Source: Siphonodentalium dalli (taxonomy: Eukaryota > Mollusca > Scaphopoda > Gadilida > Siphonodentaliidae). From it: a stretch of 64,000 nucleotides of DNA. The notes under the pieces are model-generated. The model was not told the origin of the DNA. It ran no database searches and worked only from the letters and a program-made list of their open reading frames with translations. Every line of letters begins with the position of its first letter. The stretch's first letter is position 1. The translations under genes and the position numbers were made by a program. Of this stretch, positions 53,501 to 55,541 are shown in pieces. The stretch lies in NCBI GenBank assembly GCA_032622095.1, contig CP136069.1, positions 86,200,958-86,264,957 of the forward strand, written 5' to 3'.

Positions 53501-54549
53501 CCCCAACAATGCAGCTAGTTACATTTTTCGGAGGAAGTGCATTGTGCTGTTCTGTGGATGGTAGATCCGTTCAGTTTGACACTTTGAACCCATCTCTATA
53601 TTGATATAATTTGAGGGACATCTCAATGTGCCATTCAGATAAGGAATTTAAATAAATTGGTTCATGCTCATTCAAAACAACGAACACATCATACTGAGTT
53701 AGTGCCTCCACCCATTCAAATATATATATATTCTAATAAATATTCGTACCAAGAGTGTCATTCAAAAATGGCATCATGCCGAATCACATACTTAAAAATC
53801 GCAAAGCGATTTATAAACAGTTTGTGAATCGGCATTATATTGGGAAACTGAGATTCTTACTTATAATTTATATACATCTCAGTGAAACGAATATCAACCT
53901 GAAAATGCATTTTAATTTGGAAATGTCATTAAATATTGGGAACTTTATAGTTATGTTGCCATGATATCACCTGTTGAAGTAAAAAAAATTCTATATTCAA
54001 CGTTAACTTCCGCCCCGATTGTAATTATCCTAGTACATTCGCATTTCGAATTCCAATGGCAAAATAATATAGAAAATGAATTGGATCTAATTATAAATAA
54101 ATAATGTTGGCTCATACCCAGAGAAGGTATGTGGACAACATAGTAACCTATGCACAGATCTAATTGTGCTCAATATTTCTCATTAATGACCAATCTGTTT
54201 GCTGTGTGTGTTAGTCTGATGAAAAAACTTGATGATATGGAGAAAGAAAACCCATTCAAGATATTTTTAGGTTATTTGTTTTAGTATGGTCAATCTCTTT
54301 TAGCATCTTCTCATATCAAGGTAAATTTAATAGACTTCATTGATTGGTTGTCAGGGTTGACTTGAGTTTTGTTTATTTAATATTTAAATTATGTCGGAGA
54401 TATGTTTTTGACACTGTATTGATTGTCTTTTTCAGCCACAGAACAGGTTTAAAGTTCCGGTTGGTACCAAGTTTTATCGAGTTAAAGCCATATTATGGAC
54501 TAAAGAACAAACTGCTAAGAGTGAAGGTTCGGCTGTGGCTGGAAACTAA
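2422..54549 (+). CDS. RB1CC1: RB1CC1/FIP200 orthologue, 18 exons, 5' end outside window
   Basis: Joined exons: 2422-2566, 3303-3359, 5801-5971, 8213-8397, 19848-20034, 21159-21299, 24084-24184, 33954-35844, 37548-37655, 39286-39394, 40131-40224, 41138-41257, 43832-43880, 45812-45859, 47260-47321, 52028-52155, 53322-53392, 54436-54549. All introns are GT-AG and every phase is consistent, giving 1259 codons plus TAA. The family is known as the scaffold of the ULK1-ATG13-ATG101 autophagy-initiation complex: the N-terminal region dimerises and binds ATG13, the long coiled coil spaces the domains, and the C-terminal Claw binds FIR motifs of cargo receptors such as p62. Identification rests on direct similarity to human FIP200 (for example KGLEDRLY, VVEVVRR, LDERHD, RFKVPVGTKFYRVKA). 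The ubiquitin-like N-terminus is missing because it lies upstream. Linker regions are shorter than in human and the C-terminus is about 12 residues longer. Exact ends of a few exons rest on splice consensus only. Confidence 0.95.
2880..3062 (+). mobile_element. MITE-A fragment and short direct repeats
   Basis: A left part of MITE-A (ttaaccctttcatgactgg, 'gccctgtgccaatgcattat') breaks off near 2982; the rest to 3062 holds two copies of acatgggatata. Right end missing. Confidence 0.65.
3063..3279 (+). mobile_element. TA-target MITE immediately upstream of exon 2
   Basis: Inverted tips cttggatagtgtgatat / atatcacactatccaag with TA on each side (3061-3062, 3280-3281). The interior contains 'gagtccaatatgactttcgg' twice in tandem. 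Part of the interior recurs inverted at about 24805-24930. Confidence 0.85.
3303..3359 (+). CDS. RB1CC1: RB1CC1 exon 2 of window
   Basis: A 57-nt exon of phase 0-0 between ttttccag and gtatgt. It encodes 19 residues (DPQHSLHDMVDQCLKAVEQ) that correspond to human DRPNDVESLVRKCFDSM, following directly on the LLDWI segment of the preceding exon. A TA-flanked MITE ends only about 20 bp before it. Confidence 0.9.
3490..3857 (+). repeat. Foldback family D, copy 1
   Basis: Carries 'gtgtctgtcatttgcacagc', 'accaacttcaactggggaac' and 'gtggttgaatttggtgatgc'. Inverted internal segments ('caccctctggggac' and complement) make it a foldback. Other copies at about 21326-21700, 56180-56605 and 62300-62745. 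The hAT copy 1 lies at its right edge. Confidence 0.7.
3866..5163 (+). mobile_element. hAT-like non-autonomous element, copy 1
   Basis: Tips tagtgctgaaacgg / ccgtttcagcacta and an exact 8-bp target duplication cagcctag (3858-3865 and 5164-5171) define a 1298-bp element. CAGTG-type tips with 8-bp duplications are the hAT pattern. Subterminal regions are rich in aaccggtt/ccggttaacc repeats, likely transposase-binding sites. No transposase frame is present. Shares most of its length with the copy at 35853-37138. Confidence 0.9.
5172..6670. other. Intronic sequence around exon 3
   Basis: Outside exon 3 (5801-5971) nothing recognisable; low GC, no conserved frame. Confidence 0.5.
5801..5971 (+). 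CDS. RB1CC1: RB1CC1 exon 3 of window
   Basis: 171 nt, phase 0-0, acceptor aatctctcag, donor cag|gtttgt. It encodes 57 residues ending VKGLEDRLYGLDQIMCGARR and then LVHEQNELSQ, nearly the same as human IKGLEDRLYALDQMIASCGRLVNEQKELAQ, one of the most conserved stretches of the N-terminal domain. Confidence 0.95.
6671..6785 (+). mobile_element. Mariner-like hairpin MITE, left half only
   Basis: TA-cagtaatgccctaaataatc, 'ttaaccacagcagaattatg', 'ggatttagtccgaaatatgg' and 'ttgttgccattcatcgaaag', then the element stops at the centre. Other copies have the mirrored second half. Confidence 0.78.
6786..7774. other. Intronic stretch, nothing recognised
   Basis: AT-rich DNA without repeat copies that I could match inside the window. 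Confidence 0.5.
7775..8182 (-). mobile_element. MITE-B copies, reverse orientation
   Basis: 'ctatactaaatagattctcc', 'cattcagttataaaagtatc', a foldback 'aataagttcaacaaacagcc' with its complement, and an end tgagtatagaaagttttaa near 8036. A second partial copy continues to about 8182 (gtagtttagaaagggttaa), 30 bases before exon 4. Confidence 0.72.
8213..8397 (+). CDS. RB1CC1: RB1CC1 exon 4 of window
   Basis: 185 nt entering in phase 0 and leaving after two bases of an arginine codon; acceptor attttcag, donor aag|gtaagt. It encodes GFIQNQNRVSNLRDNSILPD and LCSSHKKQLAVMLNNH, matching human GFLANQKRAENLKDASVLPDLCLSHANQLMIMLQNH, then a basic helix ending ANLHTRLR. Confidence 0.95.
8430..9590 (+). 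repeat. Decayed tandem repeat, ~190-bp unit, about six copies
   Basis: Successive diverged units each carry 'aaaacatggccgccagtggc', 'ccatcttggattttact', 'aggtcacatccctcatccg', 'atcgtcaccaaacttcat' and 'ggggtgacctctagatggga' in the same order. Spacing is roughly 170-200 bp. A further copy in the same orientation lies at about 18355-18600. Any open frames in the block are short and not conserved between units. Family unknown; it looks like the internal repeat region of a larger element. Confidence 0.75.
9591..10630. other. Intronic stretch without recognisable gene
   Basis: Begins with a segment ('cgtactgacccgggtttagg') that recurs in altered form near 18240-18355, so it is probably part of the same dispersed family as the preceding tandem block. 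The remainder (about 9.8-10.6 kb) is unremarkable AT-rich DNA. Overlapping short frames at 10196-10557 on both strands show no recognisable domain or codon bias. Confidence 0.5.
10828..11101 (+). repeat. Left inverted terminal repeat of DIRS element
   Basis: About 260 bp that read as the reverse complement of 16412-16696. Shared landmarks are 'catcttggacactgaactaa', 'aggtatcaaaatggtacgaa', 'gaccacgtgatcatcatttt' and a ctctctctttcttc run. The outermost bases (tatctccttcgaagg) differ from the right end (ctagacgagg), as is usual for the split terminal repeats of DIRS elements. Confidence 0.92.
11206..13246 (+). pseudogene. DIRS ORF1 (gag-like), broken by a stop and a frameshift
   Basis: Frame 1 starts at ATG 11206 and stops at TAG 12034-12036; coding similarity resumes in frame 2 before 12158 and runs to TGA 13244-13246. 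The N-terminus has a cysteine cluster (CIVC, then CVVCVGC and CKLC within the first 40 residues), followed by a Pro/Ser/Gly-rich stretch with PPPPMWPWPYGSWP, a predicted helical region (AWNDHY... YLMGQ) and a very basic Arg/Ser-rich C-terminus, all typical of a nucleic-acid-binding structural protein. The stop is explained as a point change: the second DIRS element has Glu (GAG) at the matching place. A 1-2 base indel near 12120-12140 moves the frame. I do not write out a repaired protein. Confidence 0.82.
13101..15214 (+). pseudogene. DIRS ORF2: reverse transcriptase - RNase H, one frameshift
   Basis: The first part is in frame 3 (open 13101-14000), the second in frame 2 (stop at 15214). RT blocks are plain: LFLVPKGPGKFRPVIDLSHL, FGISIDLQDAYFHI, LAFGLNLSPWAF, and the catalytic GYLDD at about 13880. 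The frame then shifts near the C run 13912-13916, and thumb (GFLVNWKKSSLIPSQ) and RNase H follow: TDASSHGWGG (first catalytic Asp), NTKELLAV (Glu), LTDNTTVV (second Asp) and RHIPGRLNVLADRLSR. Downstream, DLFATRFNHQLP and YAFPPSAIIPSVLEKI match a conserved tail of DIRS pol, possibly the methyltransferase-like part described in some DIRS elements. The start overlaps the 3' end of ORF1. Confidence 0.88.
15110..16199 (+). pseudogene. DIRS ORF3: tyrosine recombinase, one frameshift
   Basis: The N-terminal part is in frame 1: a helical core-binding domain (TIAHYQCKWSLYVQWCL, VTIKGYRSMLSNTF) then the catalytic-domain start with LAFASARRVSEIHAL, which carries the first catalytic Arg. The frame changes at the eight-G run 15788-15795; frame 3 continues through LLCPLRVLREYIKRAEP to HEVRAVSASWAFRG (His-x-x-Arg box) and AAAYWTQGSTFAQFYLRDFT, which contains the tyrosine nucleophile, ending at TAG 16197-16199. 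Such recombinases integrate the circular DNA copy without target duplication. The exact start is uncertain because the N-terminal region overlaps the ORF2 tail. Confidence 0.87.
16245..16342 (+). repeat. Internal complementary region (ICR) of DIRS element
   Basis: Its first half is the reverse complement of the left tip ('ccaagatgccttcgaaggag') and its second half that of the right tip ('aaaatatgtatctcctagac'), meeting at ggagata|taatatt. This junction template is diagnostic of DIRS elements and fixes their outer ends at 10828 and 16713. Confidence 0.93.
16412..16713 (-). repeat. Right inverted terminal repeat of DIRS element
   Basis: Reverse complement of the left repeat over about 255 bp, plus a unique outer extension of about 40 bp ending in 'gggtaagaaaatatta' at 16713. 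The host element resumes with tttctcagccc at 16714. Confidence 0.92.
18230..18600 (+). repeat. Dispersed repeat related to the 8.4-9.6 kb tandem block
   Basis: Contains 'ctgccagtggccatcttgg' and 'accctacaggccacatccct' in the same order as the units at 8430-9590, preceded by 'gggtgggcataaactcggg', which relates to 9590-9660. It is about one and a half units. Confidence 0.65.
18600..19515. mobile_element. Two degenerate piggyBac-like MITE-B copies
   Basis: 18600-18945 carries 'tctcccattcagctataaaa', 'taataaaagcagacgacaaa' and a tail resembling aatgagtatttattatagaaatggttaa; 19295-19515 carries the opposite orientation ('taagttcaacaaacaacaat', 'tgaataatagacca'). Both are diverged relatives of the full copy at 45499-45766. 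Confidence 0.65.
19848..20034 (+). CDS. RB1CC1: RB1CC1 exon 5 of window
   Basis: 187 nt; acceptor tgttcacag, donor cag|gtttgt. The first base completes the Arg codon begun at 8396-8397. It encodes WVMFVEKKICDVDGKLM through LRKRLDILKQIYDAPKVYAL to LVVEVVRRRKFSKQFTQ, matching human WCCFVMLHADQDGEKLQ... MYCLAVVEVVRRKMFIKHYRE. The VVEVVRR stretch is a clear family signature. It follows an 11.4-kb intron. Confidence 0.95.
20035..21158. other. Intron 5, no recognisable element
   Basis: About 1.1 kb of AT-rich DNA. A run of 11 T at about 20400 and scattered short frames; nothing with recognisable coding or transposon character. Confidence 0.6.
21159..21299 (+). CDS. RB1CC1: RB1CC1 exon 6 of window
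   Basis: 141 nt, phase 0-0, acceptor cattattttag, donor gct|gtaagt. The 47 residues WANSIADIAGYVHAEETKRR, ESFIAEVGCHFLQALFQGFE and DFPPKFA match human EWAGALVKDGKRLYEAEKSKRESFGKLFRKSFLRNRLFRGLDSWPPSF. Confidence 0.95.
21326..21700 (+). repeat. Foldback family D, copy 2
   Basis: Starts 'tgtgtctgtcatttgcagaa' 27 bases after the exon 6 donor; arms with 'ccccagagggtgaatttagt' and its complement enclose a short loop, and the right part repeats the arm once more near 21620-21670. Confidence 0.75.
21715..22562 (-). mobile_element. MITE-B relic with insertions, including a hairpin
   Basis: MITE-B words appear at 21724-21752, 22110-22135 and 22440-22562 ('acaagtgcagacgacatatg' to 'attaaagggttaaag'), separated by foreign segments. 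The first insert contains an imperfect hairpin at about 21962-22083 ('ggatgcaagttggt' and complement 'accaacttgcatcc'). Confidence 0.55.
22563..24083. other. Intron 6, right part
   Basis: Other than the two SINE-like modules at 23100-23670 nothing is recognisable. Confidence 0.5.
23100..23670 (+). repeat. Two adjacent SINE-like repeats ending in gacagaca runs
   Basis: Each module opens actagc-ggtgggcccgacttcgtcc (second: actagccgatgagcccgacg) and ends with acagacagac followed by aaaatatatat. The first module has an internal duplication of 'tcaggtcggggtcacgattt'. Resembles short retroposon tails found in many invertebrates; class not determined. Confidence 0.6.
24084..24184 (+). CDS. RB1CC1: RB1CC1 exon 7 of window
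   Basis: 101 nt, entering phase 0 and leaving two bases into a Leu codon; acceptor taatctgcag, donor ct|gtgagt. TEPPSGFDKHLPEITDTDIE, MLKTKVPELSDKLL aligns with human KPRKFDCELPDISLKDLQFLQSFCPSEV, the end of the folded N-terminal region. Confidence 0.9.
24205..24352 (+). mobile_element. Mariner-like hairpin MITE, diverged copy
   Basis: 'ccacagcagaatcatgggta', 'atggcttgttgccatttatc' and the mirrored 'gatggcaacaagccat'-type arm, starting 21 bases after the exon 7 donor. Tips are missing. Confidence 0.72.
24805..25140 (-). repeat. Inverted relative of the 3.1-3.25 kb MITE interior
   Basis: 'tccatcccttaactaacact', 'tctgattgggcaaaagcagc' and 'catattggactccc' are the reverse complement of the interior at 3100-3240. 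It then continues with further 'aaaagtcatattgg' words to about 25110. Confidence 0.7.
25700..25800. repeat. Clustered 'ggctattctgccgcaa' hairpins
   Basis: 'aggctattctgccgcaag', its complement 'ggcagaatagcctg', and again 'ttaggctattctgccgcaaa' within 100 bp; can fold in two alternative ways. No other copy in the window. Confidence 0.75.
25855..25943 (+). repeat. Family-E tandem repeat, left part
   Basis: Carries 'cccttagtttgtctttttt' and 'gttagcatgataactgaaac', the same words as the units to the right of the DIRS insertion. It is the left half of the target of the second DIRS element. Confidence 0.75.
26508..26973 (+). repeat. Direct repeat of about 185 bp inside second DIRS element
   Basis: 26508-26693 and 26789-26973 are near-identical ('ggaagtatcctaatttcgtg' to 'gtgttaatcacgtttgacct'), separated by about 95 bp. 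They differ at only a couple of positions (for example gaacgaagtg / gaacaacgtg). Confidence 0.9.
27090..27345 (+). repeat. Cluster of ataccgcggta-type motifs
   Basis: The GC-rich palindromic words accgcggt and accgcggtat recur at least six times in 250 bp, together with ataccggta and tagcggta variants. It is unlike the AT-rich surroundings and precedes the gag remnant of the second DIRS element. Confidence 0.7.
27950..28515 (+). pseudogene. gag-like remnant in second DIRS element
   Basis: Frames here include a Gly/Pro-rich stretch (SAWSGPPAFGGGG, MAPPPSGYQ) interrupted by a 22-G tract at 28060-28081, then SDMLSLHPKASEAFDDDPS and YLIYRLLPTEL before a stop. The latter aligns with the gag frame of the first DIRS element (DVLSIHPLDS... 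YKLLPTDL), through both of that copy's lesions. It is open across the place where the first element has its nonsense codon. Confidence 0.75.
28846..29250 (+). repeat. Two diverged ~200-bp direct repeats
   Basis: 'ggcaaagacgtttgcactgt', 'tcattgactagc', 'cctttccttgcaggcaggg' and 'cataagggcctgaaaccatg' recur in the same order from about 28853 and 29059. Part of the decayed interior of the second DIRS element. Confidence 0.75.
29688..30655 (+). repeat. Family-B repeat inserted in second DIRS element
   Basis: Nearly 1 kb from 'acgcccttttgaaaaaaagg' to 'cacgcccagcgtagctcttg', with a cgtccgggcg run and five units carrying 'ttgttgtccggatgataact' or similar and 'gagttatgccccttattt'. The most complete copy of this family in the window. 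Confidence 0.75.
31784..32560 (+). repeat. Family-E tandem repeat, about five ~140-bp units
   Basis: Units share 'tatggatctttcacaacaat', a cgaaaaccaggtttgtccga word, 'acctgagttatggcccttag' and gttagcgcgataacttgat. Non-coding. The phrase 'gagttatggccctt' links it loosely to families A and B. Confidence 0.8.
32819..32980. repeat. Long hairpin with ~70-bp arms
   Basis: The left arm ('ttatcgctgcagtgaattga' to ggatcaaac) and right arm (gtttgatcc to 'caattcactgcagtgataa') pair almost fully around a 20-nt GC-rich spacer (gagccgccgcaggcgtcgag). No matching copy elsewhere in the window. Confidence 0.88.
33557..33800 (+). mobile_element. MITE-A copy upstream of exon 8
   Basis: Left end ttaacccttccatgactgg; two hairpins with 'tgcattctcttatatatgcg'; the right tip is lost after 'aatgctgcaccagcacag'. 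Confidence 0.78.
33954..35844 (+). CDS. RB1CC1: RB1CC1 exon 8 of window: acidic linker and coiled coil
   Basis: 1891 nt; acceptor ctatctttcag, donor aaag|gtctgt; the first base completes the Leu codon begun in exon 7. It encodes residues 330-959. After VPQDPELEEKL comes a Ser/Glu/Pro-rich disordered linker; within it EFTTADFYIDESMPSSMT parallels human SDFMSAVNEFVIEENLSSP, a conserved island. From about residue 560 on, heptad-rich sequence full of Glu, Lys and Leu (IQQIQQLETELQSMNSSLEK, then long repeats) is coiled coil, ending EDVEKRWSMESEKLVEK. The open frame continues 48 nt past the donor, first through the splice site and then into the inserted hAT element. A single large central exon is also a feature of vertebrate RB1CC1. 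Confidence 0.95.
35853..37138 (+). mobile_element. hAT-like non-autonomous element, copy 2, beside a splice donor
   Basis: 1286 bp with the same tips as copy 1 and an exact 8-bp duplication gtctgtat (35845-35852 and 37139-37146). The left duplication is intron position +1 to +8 after RB1CC1 exon 8, so the donor itself forms the target duplication. An internal 70-codon open stretch (about 36669-36905) is disrupted in copy 1 and is not recognisable as a transposase. Confidence 0.92.
37260..37470 (+). mobile_element. MITE-A copy, left end missing
   Basis: Starts inside the family at gcaaaaacactgtgccaat, directly after a gtccgtcgtccgtccgtcg run belonging to a truncated 'ccccccgcaacgaag' repeat (37194-37259), and ends tcatgaaaggg-TTAA at 37470. 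Confidence 0.75.
37548..37655 (+). CDS. RB1CC1: RB1CC1 exon 9 of window (coiled coil)
   Basis: 108 nt, phase 0-0, acceptor cttattag, donor cag|gtcagt. It encodes 36 charged residues starting ALKEQGERHQKEVSDLVSKT. Assignment rests on splice consensus, matching phase with both neighbours, and coiled-coil composition rather than on sequence identity to human. Confidence 0.85.
37656..39067. other. Intron 9, nothing recognised
   Basis: AT-rich, unique-looking; a run of 12 T at about 38652. No frame or repeat copy stands out. Confidence 0.5.
39068..39262 (+). mobile_element. MITE-B fragment before exon 10
   Basis: Runs from ttaacactttcttttctat through 'cagataataagttcaacaaa' to 'gagaatccatttagaaagtg' and ttaa. 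Terminal words match the 45.5-kb full copy; the interior is shortened. Confidence 0.7.
39286..39394 (+). CDS. RB1CC1: RB1CC1 exon 10 of window (coiled coil)
   Basis: 109 nt from cttttgacag to caag|gtgaga; enters phase 0 and leaves one base into a Glu codon. It encodes VMFNEAVLKVANEKDKVIAE and LKENEGRLEEELKKHQ, a heptad-type helix. It sits directly after a MITE-B copy that ends at about 39262. Confidence 0.88.
39452..39919. mobile_element. Palindromic element with long inverted repeats
   Basis: The outer arms 'catatgtgacccgccatatc' (39452) and complement (ending 39919) continue inward for about 120 bp, through 'ccctgtgccaatgcattctc' and the gcgag...tatataag core of MITE-A, to a 220-bp AT-rich centre. 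The arms are over 90% complementary by eye. It lies wholly inside intron 10. Confidence 0.82.
40131..40224 (+). CDS. RB1CC1: RB1CC1 exon 11 of window (coiled coil)
   Basis: 94 nt from catatttcag to tcaa|gtgagt; completes the split Glu codon and leaves two bases into an Asn codon. It encodes QLQQVESEYEKSEEFKDQAI and SVLRDKEREF, continuing the coiled coil. Confidence 0.88.
40236..40697 (+). repeat. Family-B repeat in intron 11
   Basis: Starts 'cagccttttgaaaaaagatt', a gtccgtccgtccatcc run, then two diverged units with 'gataactccagtttggatta' and 'acatgagttacggc'; ends near 'cacgccctagcgatgctctt'. About 12 bases after the exon 11 donor. Confidence 0.7.
41138..41257 (+). CDS. RB1CC1: RB1CC1 exon 12 of window; its 3' end seeds a tandem array
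   Basis: 120 nt from tattctcag to gaaag|gtcagt; completes the Asn codon and leaves two bases into a Ser codon. It encodes STKRQLGDELQMTRQQLQHY and QQHIQAASTLSLGAGAMAE, a Gln-rich helix. The last 55 nt of the exon plus the first 12 nt of the intron are the unit that is tandemly repeated downstream. The first donor is the one that keeps phase with exon 13. Confidence 0.88.
41203..42926 (+). repeat. 67-bp minisatellite made of exon 12 end plus splice donor
   Basis: Twenty-five complete 67-bp units and 49 bp of a 26th, with no length change across the array: unit landmarks fall at 41217, 41284, 41351, 41418 and so on to 42892, exactly 25 x 67 later. Each unit equals exon positions 41203-41257 followed by intron positions 41258-41269. 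Copies differ by a few bases (tail types acatcta, acaggta and acaggca alternate). Nearly all units retain the donor-like aaag|gtcagt; one has gttagt. Unit length is not a multiple of three, and TGA, TAA or TAG codons close most frames quickly, so reading through would truncate the protein. Confidence 0.97.
42927..43831. other. Probable insertion splitting the last array unit, then array remnant
   Basis: The 26th unit stops at gcaatgg (42926); 'ctgaaaggttagggtttta', 'tagaatattcaggcag', a diverged continuation of the same unit, resumes at 43749. Both edges show atgg (42923-42926, 43745-43748), compatible with an insertion of about 818 bp with a 4-bp duplication. The insert has no recognisable gene. 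It contains a repeated 'ttgcaggttgggagaattta' (about 43368 and 43421) and an imperfect hairpin at about 43535-43670. Confidence 0.55.
43832..43880 (+). CDS. RB1CC1: RB1CC1 exon 13 of window
   Basis: 49-nt exon between atatttcag and act|gtaagt. Its first base completes the Ser codon left by exon 12, and it ends in phase 0. It encodes VASLSRPPDRLSDLET. Short, and supported mainly by splice sites and exact phase fit on both sides. Confidence 0.8.
43881..44570. other. Intron 13, left part
   Basis: A GC-richer patch at 43966-44075 ('ttgcgaccctgagaaggtag') may be an old repeat; no gene. Confidence 0.45.
44571..45365 (+). mobile_element. Unclassified element with internal 31-bp minisatellite
   Basis: The block begins 'ttaactggtccagtgctg', holds a 31-bp tandem array and ends near 'attttctgtttattga'. 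The same three parts occur in reverse order and orientation at 58107-58611, showing a dispersed element rather than a local array. No coding frame. Bivalve elements with internal arrays (pearl type, Helitron-related) have this architecture, but terminal signatures do not settle the class. Confidence 0.75.
44712..45254 (+). repeat. 31-bp minisatellite, about 17 units
   Basis: Unit of the type gacaaccaggctcataacc followed by atagcctaatga, about 17 copies. In the middle of the array three variant units (…gactcataaccataaactgat, …ggctcataaccatagcctaat, …ggctcataaccatcacctaat) recur as a higher-order trimer near 93 bp. Confidence 0.9.
45499..45766 (+). mobile_element. piggyBac-like MITE-B, full-length copy
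   Basis: Flanked by TTAA at both ends, with terminal inverted repeats ccctttctttactaaat / atttagtatagaaaggg. The interior holds a foldback around 'cagataataagttcaacaaa'. TTAA targets and CCCTTTC-type tips are those of piggyBac elements; no transposase is encoded. Ends 45 bp before exon 14. Confidence 0.85.
45812..45859 (+). CDS. RB1CC1: RB1CC1 exon 14 of window
   Basis: 48 nt, phase 0-0, from ctattttag to cgggtg|gtgagt. VLKTKDSEIDHLNQRV fits human LQLKEEENKRLNQRL. An alternative donor three bases upstream (cgg|gtggtg) would drop one Val; gtgagt is the better consensus. Confidence 0.88.
45860..47259. other. Intron 14, no recognisable element
   Basis: About 1.4 kb, AT-rich, with no conserved frame. 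No copies of the MITE families seen elsewhere were noticed here. Confidence 0.55.
47260..47321 (+). CDS. RB1CC1: RB1CC1 exon 15 of window
   Basis: 62 nt from gattctttcag to cacaag|gtaggg, entering phase 0 and leaving two bases into a Ser codon. MELSMTASTRAIAQDKVSIT corresponds to human MSQSMSSVSSRHSEKIAIRD, the hinge just before the Claw. Confidence 0.9.
47330..47890 (+). mobile_element. MITE-B relic interrupted by a MITE-A copy
   Basis: MITE-B sequence ('agttccctcaggaaatgttc' and a foldback) occurs at 47360-47442 and again at 47712-47890. The MITE-A copy 47443-47711 between them has intact TTAA at both ends and tips aaccctttcatgg / attaaagggttaa. The second has inserted into, or between two copies of, the first at a TTAA. 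Confidence 0.75.
48214..50194 (+). mobile_element. Family-A dispersed element, uninterrupted copy
   Basis: Starts 'tttacccataccatagtatg', has a short gtctgtctgtc run, two or more 'agttatggccctttttc' units, a long non-coding middle and the end 'gatcgtgatcggcctctcg'. About 2 kb. It supplies the empty target site that proves the exact ends of the DIRS insertion at 10828-16713. No coding capacity. Confidence 0.78.
50697..51370 (+). repeat. Family-B dispersed repeat, tandem sub-units
   Basis: Follows a cgtccgtccgtccgtccgtc run; successive diverged units each carry 'gataactttagttagagtga' or 'gataactccagtttggatta', 'caagttcgaatttgggttcc' and 'agagttatgccccttttt'. Related copies lie at about 465-795, 29688-30655 and 40236-40697. 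Unclassified; non-coding. Confidence 0.75.
51371..52027. other. Intron 15, right part
   Basis: Contains a small inverted pair around 'ttaatattcagctcggcctg' at 51610-51655; otherwise featureless. Confidence 0.45.
52028..52155 (+). CDS. RB1CC1: RB1CC1 exon 16 of window: Claw domain, first part
   Basis: 128 nt from tttttgcag to aaca|gtaagt (a single base of an Asn codon is left). CNVGDLVLLCLDERHDQYVV then FTIGTTLHFLHSDCLEQLNL match human QVGDLVLIILDERHDNYVLFTVSPTLYFLHSESLPALDL almost residue for residue. This is the start of the beta-rich Claw that binds FIR peptides of autophagy receptors. Confidence 0.98.
52280..52742 (+). mobile_element. Mariner-like hairpin MITE split by 230 bp
   Basis: Left arm and hairpin centre 52280-52433, right arm ('ttccgactaaatcctgaaaa' to gagcattactg-TA) 52666-52742. 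The intervening segment has no identified origin. Downstream of exon 16. Confidence 0.72.
53322..53392 (+). CDS. RB1CC1: RB1CC1 exon 17 of window: Claw domain, middle
   Basis: 71 nt from tgaattacag to aaag|gtgatg. Two bases complete the Asn codon; PGETRKAWVLAEVTDKEYCQ, ARK matches human PGEGASGASRRPWVLGKVMEKEYCQAKK, with a shorter loop before the Trp. Confidence 0.97.
53393..54435. other. Intron 17, nothing recognised
   Basis: About 1 kb of AT-rich DNA with no MITE copy and no conserved frame. Confidence 0.5.
54436..54549 (+). CDS. RB1CC1: RB1CC1 exon 18 of window: Claw domain end and stop
   Basis: 114 nt from tctttttcag to TAA at 54547-54549. PQNRFKVPVGTKFYRVKAIL matches human AQNRFKVPLGTKFYRVKAVS. 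The basic and aromatic pocket residues equivalent to human Lys1569 (end of the previous exon), Arg1573, Phe1574, Phe1582 and Arg1584 are all kept. The protein then continues WTKEQTAKSEGSAVAGN, about 12 residues beyond the human end. Confidence 0.97.
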   Translation, partial: PQNRFKVPVGTKFYRVKAILWTKEQTAKSEGSAVAGN

Positions 54550-55242
54550 ATCAGGTCAAATGTCACCACAGGGGGAGGGTGTCATCTGATCTCAGAAGCG
54601 GTCTTCCATGGAGCAGACAGTAAATGAGGGAGAGCTGTTATTCTGGTTCCAGAATATATTTGAACGAGATTCTGAGATTAGATTTTTCTTGATAGATTAC
54701 CACTTCATGGCTGCACAGATCGTGTTATGAGCTTTATTCCGCCTAAAGCTAGTATTGTTACTGCGAATGGTTAGGATGCTGTTGATGATTGTTTAGTTTT
54801 ACTCATTTGGAAGATAAAGAGGCTAGTGGCATATGGTGTAAGTCATGCTCAATTTATCCCAAGTCTAGTCATAAAAGGAATGGTAGAATCACACTTTATT
54901 CTCTTTATGTTTTAGTGTGTTACTGGGACGTAAAGCTTTCCCGTGGGTAGTTGTGAAAAATAAAGAAGGGTATGCAAGTCCATCATCACCAATAAAAGCA
55001 TGTGAAAAGAGACTGACTTTGTTCTTAATTTCATCATAAATAATTATCCAGTACCGGAGTTTCGCATTACTGGTACAGTGATTTGTCAACAAACACTGCT
55101 GATGGCGATGGTAATTCAACTATTATAAGCTAAAATCTTGAGTTTTGCCAAATATTTTTTAACTGCTTTGGCATTTACTTATGTTCACTTTCACAATTTG
55201 ATGAGACTTTGGAATTTTATCAGACTGATTTGAATGTTTACT
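54550..55242 (+). other. RB1CC1 3' UTR and probable polyadenylation signals
   Basis: No coding continuation. AATAAA hexamers occur at 54959-54964 and 54991-54996, about 410-440 bases after the stop codon, and are the first plausible poly(A) signals. The true transcript end cannot be fixed from sequence alone. Confidence 0.5.
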
Positions 55243-55541
55243 GCTTAACCACAGCAGAATTATGGGTTATTTTTCAGGATTTAGATTGGAATATGGCTTG
55301 TTGCCATTCATCAGAAAGCTCTCAGTGAGAGCTTTCCGATGAATGGCAACAAACCAATATTTCCAGGTAATTCGGGTAATTTTTCCGGATTTATTCGGCA
55401 ATATGGGTTGTTGCCATTCATCAGAAAGCTCTCACTGAGAGCTTTCCGATGAATGACAACAAGTCATATTTCCAACTAAATCCTGAAAAATTACCCATAA
55501 TTCTGCTGTGGTTAAGGAGTCGATTATTTAGGGCATTACTG
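55243..55541 (+). mobile_element. Mariner-like hairpin MITE, partly duplicated
   Basis: Hairpin centre 'gaaagctctcactgagagc' occurs twice (about 55314 and 55422), so one and a half units are joined; right end ggcattactg-TA. Confidence 0.78.
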
